NCBI GenBank assembly: GCA_027491235.1
Contig: JAIXWO010000021.1
Coordinates: 310,001 to 374,000 of the forward strand
Direction of reading: 5' to 3'
Origin: Sphingomonadales bacterium
GTDB taxonomy: Bacteria; Pseudomonadota; Alphaproteobacteria; Sphingomonadales; Sphingomonadaceae
Length of the DNA: 64,000 nucleotides
Shown here: positions 15,443 through 23,845 of the stretch, piece by piece
How positions within the stretch are numbered: the stretch's first letter is position 1
Layout of the letters: each line of letters begins with the position of its first letter
Position numbers and translations under genes: made by a program
The notes under the pieces: generated by a model
What the model was told of the DNA's origin: nothing
Database searches by the model: none
Seen by the model: only the letters and a program-made list of their open reading frames with translations

Positions 15443-15631
15443 TTAGGAATTTGGAGTATCCCGACCATCTGGCTCTTTGGCGACACCTTTGAAAGGCTTG
15501 TCGCCGCTCTTCACCTCCATCAACTGGCCAGTGTGTTCGTCGCGCTTCTGCCAATGACCGTCAGGACGCTGAAACTACGTCCGACCTGATACTGCGCCAC
15601 GACGGAAACCATCGCCCGTATTTTTTGCCAT
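15443..15631 (-). pseudogene. Small conserved-looking gene interrupted by one amber codon
   Basis: Reading from ATG 15631 to TAA 15443, all 63 codons stay in one frame except a single TAG at 15575-15577. The parts are MAKNTGDGFRRGAVSGRT before it and QRPDGHWQKRDEHTGQLMEV, then KPFKGVAKEPDGRD after it. The second part has no good start, and both halves read as one small basic protein of a type I recall from alphaproteobacteria. A CAG-to-TAG change would explain it, as Gln fits the context. It is either a very recent pseudogene or, less likely, a readthrough site. Confidence 0.6.
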
Positions 15632-15698
15632 AGCTTGCCAACCCTTTCACGATTAGGTCACTTCTACATGGCGTCAACATGGCGTTTTTCAACCTAGC

Positions 15699-16958
15699 CT
15701 ACCAATCCTCATCGTTTGGCAAAACGGCAGACTGATTCTCTTCACCCTTCTTGACCTCAATCTCGTAGCGAGGCCCAGTCAGCATATCCTTCTTCAAGCG
15801 CGGCGTGAGATGGCTGTAATGATCCTCGATCATCTTGATGCTCGTGCCCATCTGCATCGCTAAGGTGTGAACCTCCATGCCGTCTGTCACCAGCGCAAAT
15901 GTCGCGTAGGTATGGCGCAGACTGTAGAGTGTTCGGCTCTGGCCAGTTCTCGGACACACCAGCAAACCCTTCTCTTTGAGAAACGCTTTGAAGGTTTGTC
16001 TCAGGTTTTTCGTGACCGTTCCATCTGACAATCGGAACACTGGCTTGTTCAGCTTGGCTTTCAGCAAAGCCTCGAAAGACATCCCGTTGATGTCATCACA
16101 CCGCTCATGAATCCGCTTGAGAAAGCCCATCGTGTTTGCACGGCAGATGATGTCGCGCCGACCCGTCTTGCCGTTCACTGACAGCTCCAGGTACTTCTTT
16201 CCCTTCTCCTCGAACACATGGACATGCTGCCACAGAAGGTTGTCGGCTTCGGTGCCTTCGCGGATGCCTGTGTTAGCCAAGATCAACACATAGTCGCGTA
16301 GCAGCAGTCGCATTTCCCGCGACTTGCCGTCTCGGCCCTTCTCGATCCAGCTTGGAAAGCTGCGAATGAGGGAACGATATTCCTCTAGTGTGAAGTCTGG
16401 TCTGCGTTCGCTCTCTCGCCCTTTATTCTTGAGCAGAGGCACATGGCTGTTTGAAAGAAAACCACGCATGACCGCTTCATCAAACACACGGTTCAATGCA
16501 CTGTTATGGGTGTTGAGCGTGCTAGCCTTTGGCTCGCGTCCCATCTTCTCAACACGCCAACGGTCAAAATCTCTGAGGATTTCGTAGTCGATGTTGGTGA
16601 CAAGCATCTTCCCGAAAAACGGGATCAGATACCGTTCAATGACAATGATGTAGTCCAGATAGGTCTTTTTGCCCGTTTCAGCGGCCAGCGCCTTCTTCAT
16701 CTCAACAATGGCCAGTCGCGCCACATCACCGAAACGCTTGGAAACCACAGGAAGCTGATGCTTCTGGCGAAACTGATATTCCACCATCTGCTTCTTGGCT
16801 TCGACCTTCGCTTCTTCGAGGTCCCTACGCTTCGTGCTTACGCGAACCCAGTGACCATCAATGTTGAAGGTTGCCTGCCAAACGCTGCTTCTCGCCCGCT
16901 TGTAGAGCTTGATGTCACCGTCGTTCACAAGAACAGTTTGTTGGCTGAGAACAGGCAT
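15699..16958 (-). CDS. int: Tyrosine recombinase (island integrase)
   Basis: This 419-aa phage-type integrase has an N-terminal AP2-like DNA-binding domain (VWQATFNIDGHWVRVSTK, about residues 26-45), a SAM-like core-binding domain (about 75-175) and a catalytic domain. Catalytic residues are Arg233 (NTGIREG), Lys264 (NGKTGRR), Arg348 in YSLRHTYAT and Tyr381 in EDHYSH. The usual box II His is Tyr345, as in many members of this subgroup. ATG 16958 is a clear start. The gene lies 130 bp from tRNA-Phe, reading away from the tRNA, and is the obvious agent of the 50-bp att recombination. Confidence 0.95.
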   Translation of the reverse strand: MPVLSQQTVLVNDGDIKLYKRARSSVWQATFNIDGHWVRVSTKRRDLEEAKVEAKKQMVEYQFRQKHQLPVVSKRFGDVARLAIVEMKKALAAETGKKTYLDYIIVIERYLIPFFGKMLVTNIDYEILRDFDRWRVEKMGREPKASTLNTHNSALNRVFDEAVMRGFLSNSHVPLLKNKGRESERRPDFTLEEYRSLIRSFPSWIEKGRDGKSREMRLLLRDYVLILANTGIREGTEADNLLWQHVHVFEEKGKKYLELSVNGKTGRRDIICRANTMGFLKRIHERCDDINGMSFEALLKAKLNKPVFRLSDGTVTKNLRQTFKAFLKEKGLLVCPRTGQSRTLYSLRHTYATFALVTDGMEVHTLAMQMGTSIKMIEDHYSHLTPRLKKDMLTGPRYEIEVKKGEENQSAVLPNDEDW

Positions 16959-17020
16959 TCAAAACACTCGGTTAAACCTAGTGTTTTCTGCCCCCTGTTT
17001 TTGAGCGCGTCTACCCCAAA

Positions 17021-17040
17021 GTGTGTGACGGGTGTGCTAC
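17021..17040 (+). promoter_or_regulatory. Candidate integrase arm-type site, right end
   Basis: GTGTGTGACGGGTGTGCTAC matches the left-end segment at 2199-2220 with few changes and sits 46 bp from the right core repeat. It also lies just upstream of the integrase gene, so it could serve autoregulation. Confidence 0.35.
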
Positions 17041-17085
17041 GCGCTTTGGGAAATTGCTCGAGAGCTAAGTTATTGATTTTGCTAG

Positions 17086-17135
17086 GAAAATGGTGCCCGG
17101 GGACGGATTCGAACCGCCGACACGCGGATTTTCAA
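17086..17135. repeat. Right attachment site within tRNA-Phe
   Basis: This is an exact 50-bp match to 2094-2143. It covers the 3' half of tRNA-Phe from the anticodon loop to the CCA end plus five flanking bases. Integration here leaves the tRNA whole, so the gene is not disrupted. Confidence 0.9.
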
Positions 17136-17166
17136 TCCGCTGCTCTACCAACTGAGCTACCCGGGC
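17091..17166 (-). tRNA. tRNA-Phe (GAA)
   Basis: This is a 76-nt cloverleaf: acceptor GCCCGGG pairs with CCCGGGC, a normal D arm (AGCTCAGTTGGTAGAGC), an anticodon stem GCGGA/TCCGC with loop TTGAAAA giving anticodon GAA, a T arm with GGTTCGAATCC, and an encoded CCA. It is the integration target of the island, whose 50-bp repeat includes its 3' half. It lies upstream of the integrase and downstream of yacG on the same strand. Confidence 0.97.
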
Positions 17167-17213
17167 ATTCGCAGGGGCGTCCCTGCGACGATGAAGCGCG
17201 CCTATAAGCAGGC

Positions 17214-17405
17214 TTAGGTGTCGCTGTCCAGCCCCGAATCCGCTTCATCATCGTCAATGCGCGCGGGCACGCGATAGCCTTCGCCCAGCCAGTTGAGCAG
17301 ATCCCGGTCCTTACATCCGCGCGAGCAGAAGGGGAGGTGGTCGACCGCCGCAGGTTTGCGGCACATGGGGCAGAGCGCGGGCTTGCTATCGTGTTTGGGA
17401 GACAT
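17214..17405 (-). CDS. yacG: DNA gyrase inhibitor YacG
   Basis: This is a 63-aa zinc protein. Cys pairs CPMC and CSRGC frame the family signature FCSRGCKDRDLLNWLGEGYRVP. In E. coli YacG binds GyrB and inhibits gyrase. ATG 17405 gives the normal length; the frame upstream to 17471 is out of family. The start overlaps the end of the RNase E/G-like gene by 20 bp, so the two are co-translated. The C-terminus is acidic. Confidence 0.92.
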   Translation of the reverse strand: MSPKHDSKPALCPMCRKPAAVDHLPFCSRGCKDRDLLNWLGEGYRVPARIDDDEADSGLDSDT

Positions 17406-18408
17406 AGCCGCTCCATAGCGCAAGTTTCGGGTCCGCGACCAGTGTGACCGTGCCGCCAAGCCGCGAGGCAAGCTGATTAGGGGCCTGCGCGGCCTCCAGT
17501 GCGGTCACAACAGGCGGCGCGGCGGTGATGGTGACGGCACCAATCAGGCCCGACCGCTCTGCCCGACGGATCAACGCGAACGCTGCACGGCGCGCCGGAT
17601 CATCACGGACGAGTTCAATGAGCGACCGGCGCGGGCGCGGGCGGATGATTTGCATCAGGCCAAAGCCGTTAACAGCAGTGGCCTCTGCCCCTTCGCCAAC
17701 GCCCGCCATGACCGCGTCCGCCACCTTCTTGCGCGCGTCCTTGTTTGACACGGTCGGAAAATCGATCACCGTGCTGCCGCCAATGCCGAACAAACGGATC
17801 GCGCGCCCCGCCGCCTCGGCTGCCGCCAGCGCGAGCGCATCTGCATCCAGCCAGCCATCGACATCGATCAGCGTCATGGCCTGTGTCGGGATGATCGACA
17901 GCGACCCACCGGGAAAATCGATTTGGCCCGTTTCCGCCTGTTCGATGATCTCGCTCCAGCCTGCCTCCTCCAGAAGGTCTGGCCCATAAGGCTCGACGGT
18001 GCGGATAGGATGGTCTGTGGCCTCCATGCGGTCTCTCAGTGCCGATGCACCGCCCGGAATGGCATCGGGGGCGGCAGGACGGGCTTTGGCCCGTTTGTGC
18101 ACGCGGCCATCAAATATCGGTTCGCGGACAATCTCCACAAGGACCTCGCTCTTAAGGCTCGTCCTCTCAGGCAGAGGTTCGAGGATCGCCTCAAAGTCCG
18201 GATTGGTGTCCGGCGCGTCGCCGGGCGCGGACAGACGCACGATCCCGCGGCGTCCCTGCACCTGAATCTCAATGACACGCATGGCAAGCACATCACCGGG
18301 CTGGAGCGGGGCCGGAAACACCTCCAGATGCGCCTCAACCGCGCGTCCGCCGTCCAAGAGAAGCGCCCGGTTCTCGCCCAGACCCTTCTCATAGAGCCAC
18401 TCAGCCAT
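17386..18408 (-). CDS. RNase E/G family protein (short form)
   Basis: This 340-aa relative of the RNase E/G catalytic core starts with an S1-like region (PGDVLAMRVIEIQVQGRRGIVRL). It then has the RNase-H-like and DNase-I-like parts with SLSIIPTQAMTLIDVDGW and FGIGGSTVIDFP, the segment that holds metal-binding Asp residues in RNase E. It lacks the C-terminal degradosome scaffold and is shorter than RNase G. It probably processes rRNA or tRNA. It overlaps maf upstream by 8 bp and yacG downstream by 20 bp, within the infA-maf-rne-yacG block common in alphaproteobacteria. Confidence 0.88.
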   Translation of the reverse strand: MAEWLYEKGLGENRALLLDGGRAVEAHLEVFPAPLQPGDVLAMRVIEIQVQGRRGIVRLSAPGDAPDTNPDFEAILEPLPERTSLKSEVLVEIVREPIFDGRVHKRAKARPAAPDAIPGGASALRDRMEATDHPIRTVEPYGPDLLEEAGWSEIIEQAETGQIDFPGGSLSIIPTQAMTLIDVDGWLDADALALAAAEAAGRAIRLFGIGGSTVIDFPTVSNKDARKKVADAVMAGVGEGAEATAVNGFGLMQIIRPRPRRSLIELVRDDPARRAAFALIRRAERSGLIGAVTITAAPPVVTALEAAQAPNQLASRLGGTVTLVADPKLALWSGYVSQTR

Positions 18409-18997
18409 TCAGGAGGCCCGCCGCCTGCAACAGCGCACGGGTTTCAAACAGCGGCAGGCCCATGACGCCGGAGTGGGAGCCGGACAGGCTGCGGACAAAC
18501 GCCTCGGCATAGCCTTGGACGGCATAGCCACCAGCCTTTCCGTGCCATTCCCCGCCTGCCACATAGGCGTCGATCTCCGACGCGCTCAGCCGTTTGAAGG
18601 CAAGCGTGCTGGTGGAGACGCGGTGGCGCGCTTTGCCCGTCGCATCGATGAGCGTGACGGCCGAATGGACGCGGTGGCGACGGCCCGAAAGCAGGGTGAG
18701 GAAGGCCCGCGCGTCCGCCTCTGTCTCTGCCTTGCCGAGAATGCGTGCGCCGACAGCGACGACCGTATCAGCGGAAAGAATGGCCGCCCCTGCGTGCCGT
18801 GCGGCCACGACAGCTGCCTTTTCCGCTGCGATGCGCTTTGCATAAACAAGGGGGCGTTCGCCCTTGTGCGGGGTCTCATCGCAATCAGCTGGGTCAACCA
18901 AATCTGGTGTCACGCCGATACGCTTCAGCAGCTCAAGCCGCCGGGGGGAAGCCGATGCGAGGACGAACATCACGGGGCGACGCCCGGTGTCCGTCAC
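18401..18997 (-). CDS. maf: Maf-like nucleotide pyrophosphatase
   Basis: The 198-aa protein carries the Maf signature [18 protein letters not shown], then KA...[11 protein letters not shown] with the metal-binding Asp, and [29 protein letters not shown]. Maf proteins hydrolyse non-canonical or modified nucleoside triphosphates to monophosphates and can restrain septation. GTG 18997 overlaps the infA stop (GTGA), which suggests coupled translation. The alternative ATG at 18970 would give the more typical N-terminus. Its end overlaps the RNase E/G-like gene start. Confidence 0.92.
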   Translation of the reverse strand: MTDTGRRPVMFVLASASPRRLELLKRIGVTPDLVDPADCDETPHKGERPLVYAKRIAAEKAAVVAARHAGAAILSADTVVAVGARILGKAETEADARAFLTLLSGRRHRVHSAVTLIDATGKARHRVSTSTLAFKRLSASEIDAYVAGGEWHGKAGGYAVQGYAEAFVRSLSGSHSGVMGLPLFETRALLQAAGLLNG

Positions 18998-19212
18998 TTG
19001 AAGCGATAGGTGATGCGGCCCTTGGTCAGATCATAGGGTGTCAGTTCAACCAACACCTCGTCACCAACAAGAACGCGGATGCGGTTCTTGCGCATCTTGC
19101 CGGCAGTATGGCCGAGGATTTCGTGATCATTCTCAAGTTTCACGCGAAACATAGCGTTGGGCAGCAGTTCCACGACTGCGCCGCGCATCTCGAGAAGTTC
19201 TTCCTTAGCCAT
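18994..19212 (-). CDS. infA: Translation initiation factor IF-1
   Basis: Starting at ATG 19212 the product is exactly 72 aa, the normal IF-1 length, beginning [20 protein letters not shown] and containing the S1-type OB fold ([28 protein letters not shown]). IF-1 occupies the ribosomal A site during initiation and guides fMet-tRNA selection. The stop overlaps the maf GTG by 4 bp. A strong terminator 55 bp upstream separates it from the pyrophosphatase gene, so infA has its own promoter between about 19213 and 19267. Confidence 0.97.
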   Translation of the reverse strand: MAKEELLEMRGAVVELLPNAMFRVKLENDHEILGHTAGKMRKNRIRVLVGDEVLVELTPYDLTKGRITYRFK

Positions 19213-19267
19213 GCAATACCTTAAGCCCAGATGATCGTTGCGCGGGGTCAATAAACCGCAAAATGGC

Positions 19268-19305
19268 AAAAGAAAACCCCGCCCGGACAGATCCGGACGG
19301 GGCTT
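19268..19305 (-). terminator. Rho-independent terminator of the H+-pyrophosphatase gene
   Basis: On the minus strand, CCCCGTCCGGA pairs with TCCGGGCGGGG (one G-T wobble) around a short CTG loop and is followed by TTTTCTTTT. It lies 25 bp after the hppA stop. Confidence 0.9.
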
Positions 19306-19329
19306 CTTCAACCAAAAGTCAAAGATGAC

Positions 19330-21435
19330 TTACATTGCCGCGTGCAACGCTGCGAGAAGCAGCAGGGCGACGATGTTGGTGATCTTGATCATCGGGTTCA
19401 CGGCCGGACCTGCGGTATCCTTGTAAGGATCGCCCACAGTGTCACCGGTCACAGCAGCCTTATGGGCTTCAGAGCCCTTGCCGCCGTGATTGCCGTCTTC
19501 GATGTACTTCTTGGCATTGTCCCAGGCACCACCGCCCGACGTCATCGAGATGGCGACGAAGAGGCCGCCAACGATCACGCCGAGAAGAAGAGCGCCGAGC
19601 GCTGCAAAGCCCTGTGCCTGACCGGCAACTGCTGTGATGATGAAATACACAGCAATTGGGGCCAGAACCGGCAGCAGCGACGGGATGATCATTTCCTTGA
19701 TTGCTGCCTTGGTGACGAGGTCAACCGTGCGGGCATAGTTCGGCTTGGACTTGTAGGTCATGATGCCGGGGTCGTTTGCGAACTGATCACGCACGTCCTT
19801 CACCACTTCGCCAGCCGCGCGGCCAACAGCGGTCATGCCCATCGCACCGAACAGGTACGGGAGCAAAGCGCCGAGCAGAAGGCCGACGATGACATATGGA
19901 TTTTCCAGCCCGAAATCGACCGTGAGGTCCGGGAAGAACGTCCGAAGGTCATTCGTGTACGCCGCAAACAGCACGAGCGCTGCAAGACCCGCCGAACCAA
20001 TGGCATAGCCCTTGGTGACAGCCTTGGTGGTGTTGCCGACAGCGTCGAGAAGATCGGTCTTTTCACGGACCGAGTCATCAAGACCCGCCATTTCAGCAAT
20101 GCCGCCTGCGTTGTCGGTCACGGGACCATAGGCATCGAGCGCGACAACCATGCCGGCGACAGCCAGCATCGCGGTGGCCGCAAAGGCAATGCCGATCACG
20201 CCAGCGAGCTGATAGGCAACGACGATGCCCACGCAGATGACGATCGTTGGCATCGCAGTCGATTCAAGGCTGATCGCCAGACCCTGAATGACGTTGGTGC
20301 CATGGCCCGTTTCCGACGCCTTGGCGATGGAGCGGACCGGACGATAGTTGGTGCCGGTGTAATATTCGGTGATCCAGATGATGAGGCCCGTAATGATGAG
20401 ACCCAGCAACGAGCAATAGAACAGCGTGCGACCGGTGAAGCCGCCTGTGCCGTCCAGATTGGCACCGAAGACCGTTTCCATGCCGCCCAGCGCGAAGCCG
20501 ATGGCCCACCAGATGGCGGGAACCGACAAGACCGCCGTGACAAGGAAGCCCTTGTACATGGCGCCCATGACGTTGTTCGAGGAACCGAGCTTGACGAAGT
20601 AGGTGCCGATGATCGACGTGATAACGCAGACGCCGCCAATCAGCAGCGGCAAGGTCATCAGCGGAACGAGGCCATCGCCTGCGCCCTTCACGAGCAAGGC
20701 AATCAACACCATCGTCGCACCAACGGTGACGACATAGGTTTCGAAAAGGTCAGCAGCCATACCGGCGCAGTCGCCGACATTGTCACCAACGTTATCGGCG
20801 ATCACAGCCGGGTTGCGAGGATCATCTTCCGGAATTCCGGCTTCGACCTTGCCGACCAAGTCAGCGCCGACGTCAGCAGCCTTTGTGAAGATGCCGCCGC
20901 CCAAGCGTGCGAAGATCGAAATCAACGAAGCGCCAAAGGCAAGAGCAACAAGGGCATCAACGACTTCACGGCTATCAGCAGCAAGCGCGGCCGGGCCGGT
21001 GAGGTACCAGAAGAACACCGCGATCGCGAGGAGCGCGAGGCCCGCCACGAGCATGCCGGTGATGGCCCCTGCGCGGAATGCCATCGTCAGGCCAGCCTGA
21101 AGGCCGGTCTGCGCAGCAGCCGCTGTACGAACGTTGGCGCGGACCGAGATGTTCATCCCGATATAGCCCGCAACGCCCGACAGAACGGCACCGATCAGAA
21201 AGCCGATGGCCGAAGTTGTGCCCAGAAAATAGGCGACGAGGACCGCAACGACCGCGCCCACCATAGCGATCGTGCGATACTGACGGCCCAGATAGGCTTG
21301 TGCGCCTTCCTGAATAGCAGCCGCAATTTCCTGCATCTTTTCATTACCGGCCGACGCGCCGAGCACCTGACGGCTCGTCACGAAGCCGTACAAAACGGCC
21401 AGAAGGCCGCATGCAATAGCAATATTAACAATCAT
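19330..21435 (-). CDS. hppA: Membrane H+-translocating pyrophosphatase
   Basis: The 701-aa integral membrane enzyme couples PPi hydrolysis to proton pumping. It has about 16 membrane segments. The PPi/Mg site contains [20 protein letters not shown] (residues 187-206) and [19 protein letters not shown] (214-232), with a second acidic cluster near [16 protein letters not shown] (434-449). The specificity motif reads GNTTKAVT, with Lys471 and Thr474, which in this family marks K+-independent H+ pumps. Its length matches the family. It is a single gene with its own terminator. The leader upstream (21436-21500) can form a hairpin of unproven role. Confidence 0.95.
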   Translation of the reverse strand: MIVNIAIACGLLAVLYGFVTSRQVLGASAGNEKMQEIAAAIQEGAQAYLGRQYRTIAMVGAVVAVLVAYFLGTTSAIGFLIGAVLSGVAGYIGMNISVRANVRTAAAAQTGLQAGLTMAFRAGAITGMLVAGLALLAIAVFFWYLTGPAALAADSREVVDALVALAFGASLISIFARLGGGIFTKAADVGADLVGKVEAGIPEDDPRNPAVIADNVGDNVGDCAGMAADLFETYVVTVGATMVLIALLVKGAGDGLVPLMTLPLLIGGVCVITSIIGTYFVKLGSSNNVMGAMYKGFLVTAVLSVPAIWWAIGFALGGMETVFGANLDGTGGFTGRTLFYCSLLGLIITGLIIWITEYYTGTNYRPVRSIAKASETGHGTNVIQGLAISLESTAMPTIVICVGIVVAYQLAGVIGIAFAATAMLAVAGMVVALDAYGPVTDNAGGIAEMAGLDDSVREKTDLLDAVGNTTKAVTKGYAIGSAGLAALVLFAAYTNDLRTFFPDLTVDFGLENPYVIVGLLLGALLPYLFGAMGMTAVGRAAGEVVKDVRDQFANDPGIMTYKSKPNYARTVDLVTKAAIKEMIIPSLLPVLAPIAVYFIITAVAGQAQGFAALGALLLGVIVGGLFVAISMTSGGGAWDNAKKYIEDGNHGGKGSEAHKAAVTGDTVGDPYKDTAGPAVNPMIKITNIVALLLLAALHAAM

Positions 21436-21551
21436 CAGGGTTATCCCTTTCCCCCATACGTGTACGGACTCCGGAGGTTTTTAGGCCTCTGGCGGAGTTC
21501 GGCGGCGGTATGAAGCCTGCGAGTCGCCTTGGCAACCCTTTGGAAACCATC

Positions 21552-22460
21552 CTAGCCGTGCAGCCAGCCAAGCCTTTCAGGCAGTGGAACGGCGCCATCC
21601 GCATCAATGAGTTGAAGCCCGGACCCGCGCACCACCTGGCCGATCCGCGTCACGCGGTCGGTCACCTGCGGGGGCGGCAGCGATGCTGTGAACAAAAGCG
21701 CATAGTCATCGCCCGCGCTGGCCGCCCGCAAACGCGCTGCGCGGTCAGAACCGAAGGCCGTCGCCTCAGCCGACATCGGCATCGCGTCCAGATCAATGAG
21801 GACGCCGGCGCCGCTGGCATCAGCCAATCGTTTCGCGTCGATCAACAGCCCGTCGGACACATCCATCATCGCGGTCACATGCCCGGCGAGCAGTCGTCCG
21901 CTGTCCAGCAGCGGAAAGGGGCGGTGATAGGCATTTAACAACGCCTCTGGCCCCTGCCGCTTGCCCATTGCGATTTCCAGACCAAGGCCCGCATCGCCGA
22001 TAACGCCCACGATATAGAGCACATCGCCCGGCGCCGCCCCGATCCGCGACGGCGGCGTAGCCGACACCCGCCCAATGGCCGTCAGCCCAAAGGTGCGCGG
22101 CGCGCCGTCCGGCATGACAACCGTGTCTCCGCCCAAGAGCGGCACGCCCATCGCCCGTGTCGCTTCGCCCAAGCCCTCCACAAAGGCCGCATTCCAAGCC
22201 GCATCGCGCGTCAGCCCGGTGCCTGCCAGCATGCCCACAGGAACGGCGCCTTTCGCCGCGAGATCGGACAGGTTTACCGCAACCAACTTCCAGGCGACGT
22301 CAGCAGGGCTATCGTCGGGCAGAAAATGAACGCCCTCCACAATCATGTCATGCGTCAACACGAGGTCACCCAGCACCGCGACATCATCCATCAGCCCACG
22401 CGCCCCACTGTCCGTGGCGATGCGCCGCAGGCCGACGAGAAAGTCGTTCTCGACGCTCAT
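21552..22460 (-). CDS. thiL: Thiamine-monophosphate kinase
   Basis: The 302-aa enzyme phosphorylates TMP to TPP, the last step of thiamine cofactor synthesis. Family marks are MDDVAVLGDLVLTHDMIVEGVHF, the KLVAVNLSDLAAKGAVPVG segment, GLTRDAAW, LLGGDTV and, near the C-terminus, DVSDGLLIDAKRLADASG with GDDYALLF. ATG 22460 overlaps the stop of the upstream gene (ATGA). A TTG further upstream is rejected. It is followed by hppA on the same strand after a 116-bp gap. Confidence 0.93.
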   Translation of the reverse strand: MSVENDFLVGLRRIATDSGARGLMDDVAVLGDLVLTHDMIVEGVHFLPDDSPADVAWKLVAVNLSDLAAKGAVPVGMLAGTGLTRDAAWNAAFVEGLGEATRAMGVPLLGGDTVVMPDGAPRTFGLTAIGRVSATPPSRIGAAPGDVLYIVGVIGDAGLGLEIAMGKRQGPEALLNAYHRPFPLLDSGRLLAGHVTAMMDVSDGLLIDAKRLADASGAGVLIDLDAMPMSAEATAFGSDRAARLRAASAGDDYALLFTASLPPPQVTDRVTRIGQVVRGSGLQLIDADGAVPLPERLGWLHG

Positions 22461-22957
22461 TGGCTCTTCACCCAAGGGTTGAGGGTGACAAGCGAGAGCA
22501 GAAAGGAGCGCGGCTTTTTGATCAGCGCCTTTTCAAAGACGACTTTCAGGCCAACGGCTTGCGCCACCTCTCCCACGAAATGGATGCAGTTGCTCTTGTT
22601 GAGGTTGTAGCTTTTGCCGGGCCGCGTGCGCCAACGTTCGACCACGGCCAACACGTCCTTAAACTGCCGGTCATCGAGTTGGACGGAGAATTGCCGGTCG
22701 CTCGACGCCACATAAGACGGCTTGGATGTTTCCACGACACCGCGGACCGAGCCCATCAGGATGGCGGGGGTCAGAGTCTTTGCGGTAAAGCCGAAATTGG
22801 TGTCCACATCGCGCCCTTCTTCTGTTTTGCCCTTCAGCACCACAAAGGCATGCGGGAAGGACGAGCCAAGCTCATGCGAATAAAAAGAAAGGACGACCTG
22901 CGCTGCCGCCGGGGTCGGCAACAGAAAGAGGGCGAGGATCATGCCCAAAATTCGCAT
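22457..22957 (-). CDS. Secreted conserved hypothetical, papain/NlpC-like Cys motif
   Basis: The 166-aa product has a clear signal peptide (MRILGMILALFLLPTPAAAQ). The mature part begins VVLSFYSHELGSSFPHAFVVLKG, contains a His in the SFPHAF motif and, near residue 130, NKSNCIHFVGEVAQA. The His-then-Cys order recalls circularly permuted papain-like (NlpC/P60, YiiX) folds, so a hydrolase in the envelope is possible but unproven. It is coupled to thiL by a 4-bp overlap, although no thiamine role is evident. Confidence 0.7.
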   Translation of the reverse strand: MRILGMILALFLLPTPAAAQVVLSFYSHELGSSFPHAFVVLKGKTEEGRDVDTNFGFTAKTLTPAILMGSVRGVVETSKPSYVASSDRQFSVQLDDRQFKDVLAVVERWRTRPGKSYNLNKSNCIHFVGEVAQAVGLKVVFEKALIKKPRSFLLSLVTLNPWVKSQ

Positions 22958-23015
22958 TGGCGCGACCGGCTCCTTTGGTTACGGGGCTTCTTAAGGATAT
23001 AGCAGGGGATGTAAA

Positions 23016-23813
23016 ATGGCGGATCAAAAGTCCATATTTATTACAGGCGGCGCATCGGGCATTGGCCGCGCAGTGGCGATCCATTTCGCGCGCAAGGGCT
23101 GGTTCGTGGGGCTGGCCGACATCAACGATGCAGGCACCGCCGAAACAGCGGGGATGCTCCCAGCAGGGCAGAGCGCAACCTACCATCTGGATGTCCGCGA
23201 TGCTGACCAATGGGCTGCCACCCTTGCGGAGTTTTGGAAAGCGTCTGGCGAACGCCTCGACGTGCTCTTTAACAATGCAGGCCTTGGTAAGGGCGGTCCC
23301 TTTGCCGATGTGCCGCCGGAAGATCATGATCTGATGCTCGACGTGAACTTGAAGGGCGTTATCCGGGGCGCGGAAGCCGCCTTCCCTTATCTCTCCAAGA
23401 CACAAGGCTCCTGCCTGCTCAACACCTGTTCGGCCGCGGGCATCTATGGTTCAGGCGGCCTGGCCGTTTATGCCGCCACCAAGTTCGGCGTGCGCGGACT
23501 GACCGAAGCGCTCGACATTGAATGGGCGCCACACGGCGTGAAGGTCCGCAGCTTGATGCCCAGCTTCATCGATACACCGATCCTCGACGGAATCTCTTCT
23601 GGCTCCAACCGTTCTTCGCGTGAGACGTTGAAGGAAGCGGGCTTTGAGATTTCGCCCGTGGAATTGGTCGCCGAAGCCGCCTGGACGGCGATTGAGGGCA
23701 AGAAGGTCCACACGCTTGTGGGCAAGACGGCAGGCCAGCTCGCTTTCCTCGCCCGATTTGTGCCCGGCATGATCCGCAAACGGGCCAAGCGGTTGCAGGA
23801 CGCGCGCGTTTAA
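23016..23813 (+). CDS. Short-chain dehydrogenase/reductase
   Basis: The 265-aa Rossmann oxidoreductase has the nucleotide-binding TGGASGIG (10-17), NNAGLGKGG, a catalytic Ser in LLNTCSAAGIYGSGG and the Tyr-x-x-x-Lys pair in VYAATKFGVRGL. The C-terminal extension after residue 190 contains FIDTPIL and a basic tail (RKRAKRLQDA). Substrate specificity cannot be read. ATG 23016 follows AGGGGATGTAAA. It is a single forward gene between two minus-strand genes. Confidence 0.9.
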   Translation: MADQKSIFITGGASGIGRAVAIHFARKGWFVGLADINDAGTAETAGMLPAGQSATYHLDVRDADQWAATLAEFWKASGERLDVLFNNAGLGKGGPFADVPPEDHDLMLDVNLKGVIRGAEAAFPYLSKTQGSCLLNTCSAAGIYGSGGLAVYAATKFGVRGLTEALDIEWAPHGVKVRSLMPSFIDTPILDGISSGSNRSSRETLKEAGFEISPVELVAEAAWTAIEGKKVHTLVGKTAGQLAFLARFVPGMIRKRAKRLQDARV

Positions 23814-23845
23814 AGAGCCCCTCTCCCGGCGGGGGAGGGCCAGCC

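Larger units (their letters stand above)
2094..17135. mobile_element. 15-kb integrative genomic island in tRNA-Phe
   Basis: The block is bounded by an exact 50-bp direct repeat (2094-2143 and 17086-17135) that corresponds to the 3' half of tRNA-Phe. The intact tRNA sits at the right end with a tyrosine integrase beside it, which is the standard layout of a tRNA-targeting integrative element. Inside, base composition falls and codon use changes, most strongly in 9.5-10.2, 11.5-12.3 and 12.8-13.7 kb. No conjugation, capsid or terminase genes are recognisable, so it may need a helper or be a decayed element. A serine recombinase, two exonuclease relics and an amber-interrupted gene indicate a layered history. 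Confidence 0.85.

Noticed and set aside
2094-17135. CRISPR array or restriction-modification system in the island
   Set aside because: No regularly spaced short repeats, Cas proteins, methyltransferase motifs or restriction nucleases were found.
19342-21513. Very long open frame (over 700 codons) on the plus strand across the pyrophosphatase gene
   Set aside because: It lies antisense to hppA, which has every family motif. Its product is rich in Arg, His and Asp with no recognisable domain, as expected from the complement of a GC-rich gene.
21436-21551. Riboswitch (thiamine) near thiL
   Set aside because: The region is downstream of thiL and lacks the conserved TPP-riboswitch core. Only a modest hairpin is visible in the hppA leader.
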